Notes under the pieces: generated by a model
What the model saw: only the letters and a program-made list of their open reading frames with translations
Databases searched by the model: none
Told to the model about the DNA's origin: nothing
Shown: piece by piece, positions 12,741 to 24,864 of the stretch
How positions within the stretch are numbered: the first letter of the stretch is position 1
Layout: every line of letters begins with the position of its first letter
Made by a program: the position numbers and the translations under genes
NCBI GenBank assembly: GCA_008973525.1
Contig: WACJ01000408.1
Coordinates: 158,061 to 222,060, forward strand
Origin: Stenopsyche tienmushanensis
Taxonomy: Eukaryota; Arthropoda; Insecta; Trichoptera; Stenopsychidae
DNA length: 64,000 nt
Direction: 5' to 3'

Positions 12741-15320
12741 ACTTGCCCTTATATCTGCTTTTGTTTGCAGTCCAGAGATTCCTATTGGAGACATTTCTTA
12801 TCTTTGTGGGAGCAAACTAAGTTAAAAAAATTAATACACATTTAAAAAAGGCGAATAAGCAAGTATATAGTAATCGAACATCTAACTAATGAATTGATAA
12901 AAGATGTATCTAATTACTATGACTTAGTTATTCATTGCAATCCTGACTCAATAGAAAATATGAAAAATGCTATTTGGGCCATATATTATTATAAAATAAA
13001 ATAAAATTATAAACCATAAAAGCATAAAATTTCGACTGATGAAGCCCCTCAGCATTCACATTGTCCAGAAGGCGCAGATCCTTGGTGTGAATGACAGAAA
13101 CATGCAACTACAAGATCGTTACATTTGTACAAGCATCCCCCTGCTCTCAACAAGGAAGTTAACGAAGAATTATCGATTATCGATATACTATTTTAAGAAT
13201 AATGGTCGTCTTGGAGATCACAATCGGTTCAGGTGCCTTATACGCCTTGCCAACCGCCGAGGCTTCGAATCTTCTAAAAAAAGCTAGAACAGCTCGCAGA
13301 GATACCAGATCAGCTAAAAAAGACGAGGATCAGGAAGCTGAAAAATTGCTTTATAGACTTAGAGTCACTGATTACTAGTATTTTTTCCTTTTCAACAATT
13401 TTTAAGTACTTACAACTTTAAACACGTTTTTATCGAAACGACATTTTTGCATGTGCTGTTGAAAGAATTTCAAAAAACCAAGTCACCGATTGGTATGAAA
13501 CTTTTCAAGCCTATTTTATACATATATGGCTATAACAGTTCGCAAAATCAGGTAAAAATATTAATTTTATCTTACGTTTTACAATAAAAAATACCCCCAA
13601 AAAAAGATGCATTTTTCCCAATTTTTTTTCAAACCAGCGCCATTTTGTTACTTTTAAGCAAAAAGTATTGATTGAGTGTTAAATAATAGCGCAGTTAAAT
13701 AATACAAATTAAAAATATTTTTGACATGTTATTTTGATGTATTCGTATTTGGAATATGATTTAACATTTTTAGTAAAGGACGTTTCTTCAATGATCTTAT
13801 CTTTATCCGAATTTCTCAACAATTCATAAACAGCAACCATTAAAATCATAAATCGTCCATTTAGGAGGAAATCTTATACATGCACTCGATTTACTAAATT
13901 TCAAATAGAGTCATCCTTTTGAAATTCAGAAAAGCACTGAATATTTGTGTGAAGGCAACGTTTCAAATAGCAAAGTCTCCTCTTCTTGCACGTTTGAAAT
14001 TTGACCCAGAGCTTATTTGAGTTATATTTATTCAGCAGGTATTCAATTGAATCTTTTGAAATACGTTTGAACTTTCTAATTGGTAACATGGCGTGAAGTG
14101 TACCATTAAATCGATCAATGTATATTCATATAAATAATGTGCCATGTAATAACCATCGAATATTTTTTAATTGCGAAGTTGATATTGGTGAGACTCACGT
14201 GTGGGCCATCGGAGTGAATGTATCGAACGTGCAATTTAAATATTAAGAATTGCCTTTCAATACGTACAACCAAAAAAATAGATTTATCTCCATTTAAGTA
14301 CAGATGAGCATTTGTCATAATCAATATCATTGGAATGGCGTAAAAGGCTCCAGGATTTGTTAAAATCCCGAAGAGAGCCATCATCAATGAGTCGCACTTA
14401 AAAATAACGTAGTTTTGTATTATATTTTCAATAAACATATTACACATTTTAAGCCATTTTGTGAAATTAGCAATCCCTTTTATGGAACTATCACCTATCA
14501 ACTATTTTGTCATGGTTTTTCATAGCAACACCTCCTATAGATTTAAACACATGACGTTTGAGGTCCATGTATGGTTGAATAGCTATAATTTGTCTTTTAT
14601 ACTGAAGTTTTCTGGTTCAATCCAATCCTTCTCAAAATATTGACTCAAATGATAAAAAATATTTTATATTTTTATAACAAAAATGTTGCCAATTGCTATA
14701 AGCAAATATTTGTTGCAAGTATTCATATATTTTGTGGGTATGATGAATGCATGTTATTTAATTCAATTATACATTTAGTCTTAATACGTATATATTATTG
14801 TTATAATATAAACTCCTTAATTGAAGCGTAAAAAATGATGATAATTATCCTTTTATGTCTATATTATATTTTTCTCAATTTTTTTTTTAAGGAAACGCCC
14901 TATAATTTTAGAGTATAATAATATATTTATTATACACACCAAGAAAATAAGACTGTCAACGTTTAATGATTGCTTACAGCCTAAAATTATACCCTAAAAA
15001 ATATATACGTAATAAATATTGAGAGATATTGATGGGAGAAGAGACCGATGAAGCAAATTTAATGACCACGACATCTGAAATAACCCAATATTCAAAGAAT
15101 GATAGTAAAAATAAAAGCTTTAAACATTCCACCCTAAAGAGTATTAAAAAAAGCGTATGATGTTACCGAAAAAGGATCAAAAATTAGACTATTTGGACAA
15201 TGCAAAAAAATCTTCGTTTACTGATGACTAAGAATATGTTATCGATATTTTTGTATAACACAACGCTATTTTTAGGGTTATACTGACTGTCTGTGTATCA
15301 ACCATGTATGTATAATAAAT
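12741..15320. other. 2.6 kb intergenic DNA, no recognised gene
   Basis: Only short AT-rich frames. Minus-strand frames at 13901-14089 and 14115-14501 are the longest; the latter has hydrophobic stretches but opens with TTG and matches nothing I recognise. Confidence 0.5.
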
Positions 15321-15328
15321 ATTATGAT

Positions 15329-15799
15329 TAGGGCCGTAAAAAGGGCGTGGCAAAACAGGCGCCCGCCACGGGCGCAACTGGCCTCGGGGTGCAAAGCTCA
15401 GAATACCATACATGTTTACATAAACCAACACTGATTGACTCTGTCCGTTTATATAATATATACTAAGTTAAGTTAAGTATGGTATTCGATTGCGAGCCGG
15501 TCATTCGTCATATAAGCGGTCCGAAAAGCGGACCGATTGAGCATACAAACCTTATGGCCACTTCGTCCTTTTTTGGGACTTTTTGTGGCATTTTCTATGA
15601 TCTGTACGATCGCGGAAGCAGCGTAGCGTCTATCTTTTACAATAGTAACCGCCATCTATATGTTAGGTCGGATACTTTTGGGACTATCTTTGTATATTAT
15701 TTTAAAACATACATTATAATTTCCTTATACATTAGGGGGTGGGATGGGCGTTATGTTAGATACTTGCCACGGGTGCTTCATATTCTAGTTACGGCTTTG
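15329..15799. mobile_element. hAT-type MITE (471 bp) with 8-bp target duplication
   Basis: The ends are inverted: TAGGGCCGTAA on the left and TTACGGCTTTG on the right, with sub-terminal GCCACGGGCG / GCCACGGGTG. It is flanked on both sides by ATTATGAT (15321-15328 and 15800-15807), an 8-bp duplication typical of hAT. No transposase frame is present, so it is non-autonomous. It is relatively GC-rich for this region. Confidence 0.8.
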
Positions 15800-15807
15800 A
15801 TTATGAT

Positions 15808-16446
15808 ACATAAGGTAGCAAAATATCTTAAAATTAACTTAAATCAATGCTGAAATGAAATTAATCTGAAACACACACATCGTGCGTTCTATTATATTTC
15901 ATTATAAACATAGGATTGGAAAAAACAATAATATCAAATCCGGTAAAATAATTGTTGGTCGGATGATTAACATGAATATTATGTCACCGGACGGACGCTA
16001 ATGAGTCAAATAACTTAATTTGAATGTGTGAAATTTGCAAGCCAATTAATAAATAAACGCTCTAAGGTCCGGTATGCCAAAAACAAAATATTTATCTAGC
16101 GATATATTGATAGTACACATCACATACATTCCATATACAAAATATCTTGGTTGAACATTGTGCGCGTACATTGATTTGCGATATATTTAAAATATATAAA
16201 CGTTAAATGCTTGTAATTTTTAGCATTTATGTAAGGATATCAGGTAAATATATTTACGAAGATAATTTATGCAAAGCTCGGTTTTGGAAAGGTTGAATTT
16301 GTACACTTCTTGGAACCCTAATTAGTAGATAGCAATTGTATTGTGAAAGCTGTATGCATTTATCGATAACGTGGTCCGAGTTCAATTTCGATTTAGTTCA
16401 TAGTTTAGCAGCAAGCATTGAGGTCTTCAGTTTGATCAGTGTCAAA
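15808..16446 (+). other. upstream region of g2
   Basis: No gene seen. A TATA-like ATATATAAACG occurs near 16192-16202 and an AGGTAAAT donor-like site near 16241. A CTTCAG acceptor-like site lies near 16423-16428, just before the chosen start, so a non-coding first exon is possible but unproven. Confidence 0.3.
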
Positions 16447-17256
16447 ATGAAAAATATACTCTCTAAAATATTCAAGTCAAACTCCAAGGACGCTGCTGCC
16501 GATCCATCGGAACCCGAGGAACCTAATCCAGCTATTCCCGATGAAGGATCGGACAGATTTTGGATGTTGTTCAAGCTGTGGACTGGAAAACTATCAGCGT
16601 TGGCTCTCGATCAAGCCAACGATCTCTATTTCGTTAGTGAAGGACGGCTTTTTAAACTTGTTGAAGGAAAAAAGCAAAGCGTGGCCACGAAAAGCGATAG
16701 TGTTATAGATATCGCATCTGACACCATGGGAAACCTATACGTGTGCTCCAATCATCAAATTGAAATTTTACGTATGGATGCCCATATATCTGAATTGATC
16801 GTCAGGGATGATCGCTATACGTTTAAATCCATATGTCTGGATCAAAAAGATAATGTGTATTTGTTGGGCGATAATGGAAGGGGCGATAGATCTTTCTTAT
16901 TGAGAGATAAATTCATCATGAATATGGCGATTGAAGATGCTATCAATAGGCCATTTGCTGTGGATTCATCAAGAAGTATTTATTATAATAGATATTCCAT
17001 CAGCAACTTGATGAAGGTTCCCATCTCAGGACTCTTCGAAGAAAGTGTAAATTGCGTGGCTGTGGACAGCTTCGATAATGCATATTTTGGTACTCGGAGT
17101 GGTATGTTTGTGGTTGTGGCTGGAGGATACGAAGCCAAACGCATCAAAACGGTCAATGTGGGTGATATTAATAGTATTGCATTTAATACTCGTGGACATA
17201 TTTATTTTGCTAGTGTTACTGATAAAGTTGGTGGAATTTATATACTGAGATCTTAA
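16447..17256 (+). CDS. six-bladed beta-propeller protein without signal peptide (g2)
   Basis: 269 aa from the ATG that begins MKNILSKIFKSN. The open frame extends 37 codons further up to 16336, but the paralogue at 54581 has a matching start (MMKAMLGRLLSKQ), so I use the shorter form. After a basic start and an acidic/Pro linker (DPSEPEEPNPAIPDEG) comes WMLFKLWTGKLSALALD, shared with the 54.6 kb paralogue. Repeat cores follow: LALDQANDLYF, IASDTMGNLYV, ICLDQKDNVYLLG, FAVDSSRSIYY, VAVDSFDNAYFGT and IAFNTRGHIYF. No hydrophobic signal sequence is visible, unlike g1, so an intracellular or unconventional location is inferred. Single exon. Family assignment (ommochrome-binding-protein-like/NHL propeller) rests on the repeats; ligand unknown. 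Confidence 0.75.
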   Translation: MKNILSKIFKSNSKDAAADPSEPEEPNPAIPDEGSDRFWMLFKLWTGKLSALALDQANDLYFVSEGRLFKLVEGKKQSVATKSDSVIDIASDTMGNLYVCSNHQIEILRMDAHISELIVRDDRYTFKSICLDQKDNVYLLGDNGRGDRSFLLRDKFIMNMAIEDAINRPFAVDSSRSIYYNRYSISNLMKVPISGLFEESVNCVAVDSFDNAYFGTRSGMFVVVAGGYEAKRIKTVNVGDINSIAFNTRGHIYFASVTDKVGGIYILRS

Positions 17257-17435
17257 TTTTCTGATATATGCATCATTTTTCAATTTTATTCGTGTTTCCT
17301 TGACCATTTTATGATGTTTTGATATTTTTTTGACAACTCTGTCGAAATGTATTTTAATAATTCCCATGTTTTTTTACTGTAATTTATTTTTTACTTTGTA
17401 ACTTATAATGTATTGATTTTTTTGTTGTTAAAAAT

Positions 17436-17459
17436 AATAAATATGTGCTTGTAAATAAA
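17436..17459 (+). terminator. poly(A) signals of g2
   Basis: Two AATAAA hexamers (17436-17441 and 17454-17459) about 180-200 bp after the stop codon. Confidence 0.55.
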
Positions 17460-18259
17460 CTTATTCTTTAATTATTATCCTTATAATGTTCCCATAATAT
17501 GACAACGCAATGCATGCATATTCTAACACTCGTTTACGTATTTTGTAAAATTGTGGTGGATATATTTTTCGGAGAAGAATTATATCCACGCCAATTTTCA
17601 CTCTTAAAATACACAATTCAAATATAATTTTTATATAGAACTAACTGAATGTTGTCCTTAAGTTTCGTTCGTGTGTTTGCGTGTCATTTAATAAATGCCT
17701 TTTTATATAATTCAAATCAAAAAGTTACTTTTTGCATTTCATCATGCTGATACACGTACCACACATTGAGAACCACTGCTTTGTTTAAATATGTCGATGT
17801 AGTAAGCTCTTTTGTAGGCACCACTAAAATTTCGTTTCAATCTATTAGCTTTTATGTACATATATCAATTTTACGAATGAAGAAGAGTTTCATTAATTTC
17901 TTACGAATTCCCTCGGACTTTCAGCGAAGCTTAGCACGAAACACCCGGACTGTAAAGTATTAATGGTTTGTAAATTTTAATCTTCGTTTTCGCCGATAGT
18001 CATTTAATCCCAAACATATTTTTCAGTTAATGATAGCATCGATTATCGTGTTGAATCCTGAAGTTTATATCATTATCCATTAATTTCTTCTCCGTGAGGG
18101 TAGTTCTAATGAACTCTTGTAATATTGAGACTATGAGTTTTATTACGATTTTGGATATAACTACCCAAATTATTATTACCCGGATTAGCGCGACCGTTTG
18201 GCGATTAGTTCAAAACCTCCTGTAGTCTCGTCTAAAAATCTGCATTGCTATTGGGGTAT
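17460..18259. other. intergenic DNA, no recognised gene
   Basis: AT-rich, short frames only. The small frame at 17766-17963 is not supported by any motif. Confidence 0.5.
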
Positions 18260-19180
18260 TTAGCCTTTTAACTGCCAGAGCGTAATGAGCGCGTACAAAT
18301 GCGACTCGCTGGTGAGTCGTTGACATTTGAAATGTTGATGAAGACTACAGGCTCTATGATGAATGCATTGAATATAATTGTTGGCACATACTGCAAAGTC
18401 TGCCGAAAACATCGACGAGACACGGATAAGCTTTGTGTAAGAATTATCAGTAAATGATCTGCGTAGAAAGGAATGTGAACGAATGCTCGGAAGTCAGGGG
18501 TCCATCTGCATATACAAGCAGAGGTCTCAGAAATTACAGCGGGGGAAGATTCATTCAACAAAGGGATATGAACATAAAAAGGCTCGTTAAAAAATGGGGC
18601 GAGTAAAAAGGCACGTTGTGTTGAATTGTGATTGCGAGGGTATGGACATAAAGATGTTCGAAAGTGACAGAATGGTTATGTAACATGGAGATGAATATGA
18701 CCACGCCATGTTGTAAGGGCAAAAGAAAACAGGTGACTTAGGACTCATAATACATATAAGTATGTGGTCGGCAATAAGGGTCAATAATAAATCCTGTAAA
18801 ATTAATGGCAAGGAAGGATCGAATGATAGGGATCAAAAGACATTGGTCTTTGAAATGGTTCCAATAGCATGTACAAGAGTCGATGGATGAGGTTCGTGGA
18901 AGGATGGTCATAAAAATGGCAACATTATGGGTTTTCGTGAAGTTCGCGTGACGTGAGAAAGAGCAGAGGGATGCAGTTCAGAGTCAAAAACTGAAAGGCT
19001 TGCATAGAAGCTGTATATCCTAGGAAAGAATTGAGGGGATGCAGTGCTGATTCGTGATAAGAATGGTATACAACAATTATCTTTACAAAAATATAAGAGG
19101 TATGGGAAGAAACAAGTGGTGTGTGGAAAAAATAGGTGGAAGGTGTTGGCCAAGAGTATTTAAAAGAAAAATGACGTCAT
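18260..19180. mobile_element. degenerate LTR-like relic related to the solo LTR at 31.8-32.9 kb
   Basis: Shares a series of blocks in the same order and orientation with 32330-32800: AACAGGTGACTT, AATAAATCCTGT, GTGAGAAAG with GGGATGCA, GGCTTGCATAGAA, and AATAGGTGG. These blocks are purine-rich on the plus strand and contain no credible ORF. Neither terminus is recognisable, so it is an old copy. Confidence 0.5.
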
Positions 19181-19498
19181 TATGAGGAAACATTTATCGC
19201 TAGTAATGGATAGTTTGAAGGATTTAAAAGACGTTTTCTTTAAATGACATCAAAAAACAAGGCGAACGTTTTTCAGCCGACGTAGATGCTGCTAATATTT
19301 TTTTAATAAATTTAAGACAATTATACAAATAGGAGGTTATAATTTTTTTTTTAATCTTATACAATTTAAAAAACCTAACCTCAAATTTTGTATAGGTGCT
19401 TAACTTTCTATAGGTTTTTTTTTCTATAGTGCGGTCCCTATCTCGACGTTATAGGAGGGTTGACTGTATAATATTTTTAGTTAAGTATAATATCAATT

Positions 19499-20247
19499 AG
19501 GGAATCCAATCCGGAATTAGACCATCCCAAAAACGGGATTTTCACTAGTTTAAGAAATTATATTGATAAATTTGATCAAAAATGACTAATAAATCCATGT
19601 GTTTAATAAAAAAAAAATTTGAAGGCGAAAGAATTTTATTTATTTAAAAAGAGATAAAAATAAAATCAAAAATAGATAAATAAAACACTAAAAAATTCAA
19701 ATATTATTTTGAAAATATGCCCCAAGTGACATTAAAGCATCGAATGTTTCGTCATTTAGTCTAGATCTGACTTTGGAAGCCAGATAACTTGCTACTGAAA
19801 ATGCAAATCATCAGTTATTTAAATGCTAGTTAAATATATAAGTAAAATTCCTTTCTGCTGAGACACGGACTGAAACTCGCAAAATTCCCGATTTCCCCAT
19901 AAATAATTTATTTCCGTCGCTGCAGATGAATACTTATATACTATAATACTTTGATCTGATTCGTAATTATATTACGGAGGAATACAAAATATTTGAATCC
20001 CGTATCTATTATATTTCATAACGATATTCCCATTATTAGAGTCGATGTGTATTAAATACATCACCGGTAGGGAAAGGTTAATATAACAATTTGAAAAACA
20101 TATATGTATACATAGATTAGACAGTTACTGCCCCCAAGGTGTCGCCTAAGCTCGCCAATTAGTAGTTACGCCACTGTTTCCAAGCGTCCAAATTTTGGCG
20201 AGAATGTTTCGATTTAGTAGCTTTTAACGTGCTGTATTCCCTAGTAC
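19499..20247. mobile_element. hAT relic, copy 2
   Basis: Opens with TAGGGAATCCAATCC and ends with GTATTCCCTA, an inverted pair matching the right end of the relic at 10.25-11.05 kb. Between them it shares the 3' coding remnant (TTTCGTCATTTAGTC and neighbours) and the conserved block 19855-20182. It has extra deletions compared with copy 1 and no visible 8-bp target duplication. Confidence 0.65.
19855..20182. repeat. highly conserved block inside hAT relic, copy 2
   Basis: Partner of 10540-10868, differing at only a few positions and with no indels that I can see. Confidence 0.7.
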
Positions 20248-20492
20248 CAATGCATTATGTACTGTTATGAATTGTGAATAGAAAACGAATCTGCTGCGCC
20301 GAAATTTAAATTTACCTTTATATGTACTCCGCTCTTGAACAGCATTTCCTTTGCGTCCCCTTCTTGAACAACTTATTTTATGGATCTGGTACGGCACCAC
20401 GGCTAAAAAACCACTGCTATGTTTTTTTTACATATTACAGAAATGTCATAAACATGTTCGCCATATGTTTCTAGAAACTATCTACTAATTAA

Positions 20493-20655
20493 TGCGTTCC
20501 GTGCCACGTCCACCGTATATGGTGGACGCGGAGCGGATTTATTTCGGACGTTTTTAGTTATATTTAGTTAGTTTTTAGTCCACTGCAATCATGCGACGGG
20601 ACCCGTGCGGGGGAACGCCCGTCAACCGTAAACACGCGATGCGGCACGGAACGTG
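20493..20655. mobile_element. TTAA-flanked MITE, piggyBac type (163 bp)
   Basis: Bounded by TTAA on both sides (20489-20492, 20656-20659), with inverted ends TGCGTTCCGTGCC and GGCACGGAACGTG. It contains the near-palindrome CCACCGTATATGGTGG, which recurs at 21750-21765. No coding capacity. TTAA target choice is the piggyBac hallmark. Confidence 0.7.
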
Positions 20656-21026
20656 TTAAGATGGACAACTGTCTGTTTTTTTTCTAATATTGTAGTTTTC
20701 GCAAATACACCCCACGTCAAATGAAAAAATACTATGCGTAACCCAGCGGGAATTTGTTAATAAATATTGACTTGGTGATAGATAATGTGTAAAGTACTCA
20801 TATGTCAGCAATTATGAGATTCCTGAAGTAACATTAAATTTTATTGTTATTAAGTTTATACATCCAAAATTGAATATGTCATAAGAAAATATAAATCTAT
20901 GATGTTGCGATACGCCTCTACAATGTAATCTGTTAGGAAAATATGTTATTATAAATTAGAATATTATAGAAATGAAAATAGTTCAGAACAATCGGCTTCC
21001 AAATACATAACATAGAACGCTTTTAA

Positions 21027-21781
21027 CACGTTCCACGCTCAAATTCAATAGTCGGTGCGAAAACAGAAGGGATAGCGATGCAAAATTGAAATGCACGGGA
21101 TAAACATGGACAATATATGGCGCATCTTCTCTCAGGTGTTGTTTTATCTTAGATCGACAAGCTTGACTCTACTATTAGTCAAATTAACAAAAAAAAATGA
21201 AGATAAGCAAGTGCGAACAGACAAAGGTAGGAATGCAAGTTTCGAGGTCGATCTCGAAAGATATTTAGAAAGTTGTCCATCTTAAAGACATTTAAGAAAG
21301 ACGTTCGTAAAGTTAACATTTGTAAATCGTAGAAATATGTAACAGGGAGACGCTGGATTCGCTTTTTGGAGACTGTTTGACTGACTGACAAATTCTCGAT
21401 CTCCGGGAAGCGAAAAACAAATGCAAAAAAAGTCGCAGGATGTTGTCCTAATCGTCCAAAATCACCTCATATGTGTTTGAATTGTTTCAATGAATAGGTG
21501 GTAACATTATATAAAGTTATATTTTATTTTAAACATAATTTTATAACATTTAAACATATTTTATATGTATATTTTAGTTATTTTAATTTTATGCCTTTAT
21601 AAGTTATATAATATATATAAACATATATTTATTATATTCTGTTTATTTAATATTTGCATGTGCTAATTCCATTGAATAGAAAATAAATAACTTGTTAAAT
21701 CGTATTTAAATGGAGGAAGAAAACGTCCGAAAGAAATCCGCGCCGCGTCCACCATATACGGTGGACGTGGCACGGAACGCG
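21027..21781. mobile_element. second TTAA-flanked non-autonomous element (755 bp)
   Basis: TTAA at 21023-21026 and 21782-21785. The left end is CACGTTCCACGCTC. The right end, read inverted, is CGCGTTCCGTGCCACGTCC and matches the left end of the 163-bp MITE very closely. The interior is AT-rich and non-coding. The two neighbours could alternatively be one 1.29 kb element (20493-21781) with an internal copy of its right end. Confidence 0.6.
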
Positions 21782-21785
21782 TTAA

Positions 21786-22879
21786 CACAATCGCGAAAGC
21801 AATGAAATTTCAATTCATTTCTGCCCACAAAAAGTGTAAGAATTGTTGAATCATTTCACGGTGCATTCATAAATATGCGCAAAAATCGTGCTCTCTTTAA
21901 TCCATAACAATTTCATTTCACGATCAGATCTTCGGGAATCGATTATAAGATATTTGAATTAAAGGAACATTATTTTTTATTGGTTGATATTGTTGATGCT
22001 CGAAGTGCATATAATCTTCCTTCAATTATAAAAAGAAACCTATTTCCTTAAAATTAAATTAATGAGGGCTGATTCTCAATAACTATACGCCATAGGCTAA
22101 AGAAGTACAATATTTTAATATTTTTAGGTACTAATTTATAGATAACAATAAATGCAAAGTAAATATACGCCAACGGAAAGTTTGAGATGCTTTGTAGCGA
22201 TATACATTTGTAGTTGTCAAAAAAAAAAACGACCTTCTTAGAAAAGCTTTTGTCCTCAAATCCTTAGAAATGGGTATTATTTTATGGATTTGCCCAAAAT
22301 CGTATGCGTTCTTATCGCTTTTAAAATGGTTTTCTTTTGTATTACAACAATTTAAATTTATTTTAGTATGATAAAGCCGAACATGCTAATAACATGAAGG
22401 GAAGAATATCGATGCAGTTTACAAAATACCAGGAAAAATTATGAATTTCATGATTAAAGAAATCTTAAACAATGTAATTTTAGAAATTTGGGCATCTCTA
22501 AGATATTAAAGATCTTAGCAAATCGTTTAAATGTATAAAAATACACCTATGCTTTATATAACACGGTCAAATGTTTCCACAAACGTCGTGTAATACAAAT
22601 CTAAAAAATCTCGAAGTTTGCTAATTTCCTTTTTTTAAATTAAACAATCTACAAAATGTGCATTTACATATTTATTTGAAGAATTCATTCAGCATTGCTA
22701 TTATTTATTAACAAATTTATGCTAAAAATGTTTCGAGATCGACTATGTGCTTTCATCATCGAAGGCTTTTTGGATTTAGTCTTTAAATATTCTGTAATAA
22801 GCGATATTTAGCGTATAAATCGTGATAAAGGGCCAGAATATTTTCAGTAATTCCCTCTTGAATTTCTTCCCTATTCCCA
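21786..22879. other. intergenic DNA, no recognised gene
   Basis: AT-rich, with no frame worth reporting. Confidence 0.5.
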
Positions 22880-23971
22880 ATTTCCATAAATTCTAATTTA
22901 TCCCGCCAATCTTAACCCGTCATCCATGGTTTTTAATGTGAAACATGCAGTTATTGCAACTGCTTTCAGACTCATTAATTATGATAGGTTCAATCAACAT
23001 TTCGACTGTGTCTACATCTTTCAATGTATAATCCTTCAATATTTCTTCGATATATTGAATATCAAATTGATCAAATCCTTCTCCGTTATCGTTTGGTATT
23101 CGTCTTCTATTGATGGTATTATTAACTCCAGTTCTATTAATGACTCTTTATAAGATTATTGCATACAAGCGTAATGATATGCGTCTCGCGTTTTTTTTTT
23201 TCATGGATCATTATGTGATAATATTGTTACCTGCAGCAATTAAATTGCATAATATAGCAACAAATGTATAAATATAAGCGCTCAAAGAAAGGAATATATC
23301 ATAGAGTATTCAGATATTTTTTATCACGCCTTGTGATAACACTTAGACTTCGGGTCACTGTCGTAACTCTGTATTCATATATTCTTAAATATTTCAATTT
23401 AAAATTTTTTGAGTATCAAAACGAGGAAATTACACAAGCCATCTAAATCCGTAACAATACTACGTTTTTTCCAGGGATTACTTCTGGCCATAGCTTTTTG
23501 CAGTAAGCATTTAAAGTGAATTGTTTTATTTATTTAATTGATGCAGAAACCATATCGCAATTATTTAAATTAAGATTATTTTTCCTCGCATAAATTTCTG
23601 CATCAGTTAAATAATATTTTTTAAAGCAAACTTTAAAAATAACTGCGATCAAAGCCTTTTTAGTTGCTCTTCAATAAACAGGCAAATTCGTTTTATCATA
23701 TCCTTTCAGTGCTCAAGGGTTTAAAAGCGGAATAATAAGTAAAGGCTTCATTGTGAAATCTCTAGAAGAATTAGAACATAAAAATGAAGATATTTTTACT
23801 TTCGCCACATTGAATTCCTTCGCATGTTTTTCGCTTTGATATGTAGGTTCGATGAGACATCTTTTCCCAGTACAAGCCCGTTTCATTCACGATGCATATC
23901 TGGTTTGGTGTTATAGCCCTTATTTTTATAATTTCGGCGGATTCTGAATTTTGACTAATAAATACACTCAT
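22880..23971 (-). pseudogene. pogo/Tigger (jerky-like) transposase relic
   Basis: At 23971-23771 the minus strand reads QICIVNETGLYWEKM followed by a THR-Tyr-Ile-Ser-Lys segment, matching the (N)DETGLYWK...S region around the first catalytic Asp of pogo/Tigger transposases; here that Asp is Asn. Further down the minus strand (about 23620-23460) a second fragment reads FTLNAYCKKLWPEVIPGK, like the late DDE_1 region of the same proteins, and traces continue to about 22880. Stops and frameshifts break it throughout, and no ends were found. Confidence 0.6.
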
Positions 23972-24497
23972 ACTTCGATTTTCGCGGCAGATACGTTCTT
24001 TAGAAACCGCGTTAAAAAAGCAAGGACATCATACAAAAATATAAGATAGATACGTCTTATAAAAAAACGCGTAAATCAAGTCTTTGATTTCATATTAAAT
24101 TTGAAGATTCGTTTCGATTTTTTTTTTAAATAACTACATAGTTTGAAATTGCCTTCCTCGTCAGATGAACTAGTCAATTCAATTTGAGAATTAGCGAAAA
24201 TATCCGAGTATTCATGAGTAGTTTCTTTTAATAAAAAAATCAATCTCGAGTACTTTTTACTAATATTGTACCAATAATCCTAGATTTAAGCGATCAGTAC
24301 CATTTAATTCATGTGTTTTTTAAAATATTTACGTAATATTGAAAAATATTTTTAGAACCTTTGAATGAAGGGCAAATATTTGCTGATTGAGAGCCGCTGA
24401 TCCTAACGATTTAAGGCCATGTGTTTCTCTTTTTTTTTACTAAGAAGTTCCAGTTATAAAGCATACCTAAAACTTTCCTAATGTTAAATTGTATTGC

Positions 24498-24722
24498 AGG
24501 ATTCTTAGAACCCTTGGGTCGGCATATGGAATGGAGGGGGAAACGCTTGGATTTTGCCCGAGGAGCCCTCTGATTTTATTGCAACGGTCTTGTATCTTTG
24601 GAACCTTAGCACGGGAAAGACGTACTGTCTTGACTGTGCAGTTGAACAAATGTTTAAAATCAGTTGAGTGCAACAGCGATGGAAGTATATTCGAGCCATC
24701 AAGCCGCATCTTCTGCAAGGTA
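24498..24722. other. exon-like block, open on both strands, unrecognised
   Basis: A 225-bp patch with higher GC than its surroundings, bounded by TTGCAG on the left and CAAG|GTAGG on the right, i.e. an acceptor-like and a donor-like site in plus orientation. The plus frame (24489-24749) and a minus frame (24718-24467) are both open throughout. I recognise neither product. It could be a stray host exon or a repeat fragment. Confidence 0.25.
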
Positions 24723-24864
24723 GGAATTGAATTTACATCAATGTATTGAAATTGATCTATTAATATTTATTTATTTTAATTTCTTATGCAGTTACCATAT
24801 AATATTTTATATATGTTTTTTTAAAAATCTTGGTTTCCCTAGTGGTCTTCATGTTTCTCATCCG

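Noticed and set aside
14115..14501. 128-codon minus-strand frame with hydrophobic stretches, possible receptor fragment
   Set aside because: Opens with TTG, hydrophobic runs are short and irregular, no receptor signature; not strong enough to call.
15479..15853. 124-codon plus-strand frame
   Set aside because: Lies mostly inside the hAT-type MITE and runs past its end; not a transposase.
16336..16446. N-terminal extension of g2 as a signal peptide
   Set aside because: It opens with MYCESCMHLS..., lacks a proper hydrophobic core next to a basic start, and the g3 paralogue starts at the later Met.
17026..17367. 113-codon minus-strand frame
   Set aside because: Antisense to the 3' end of g2.
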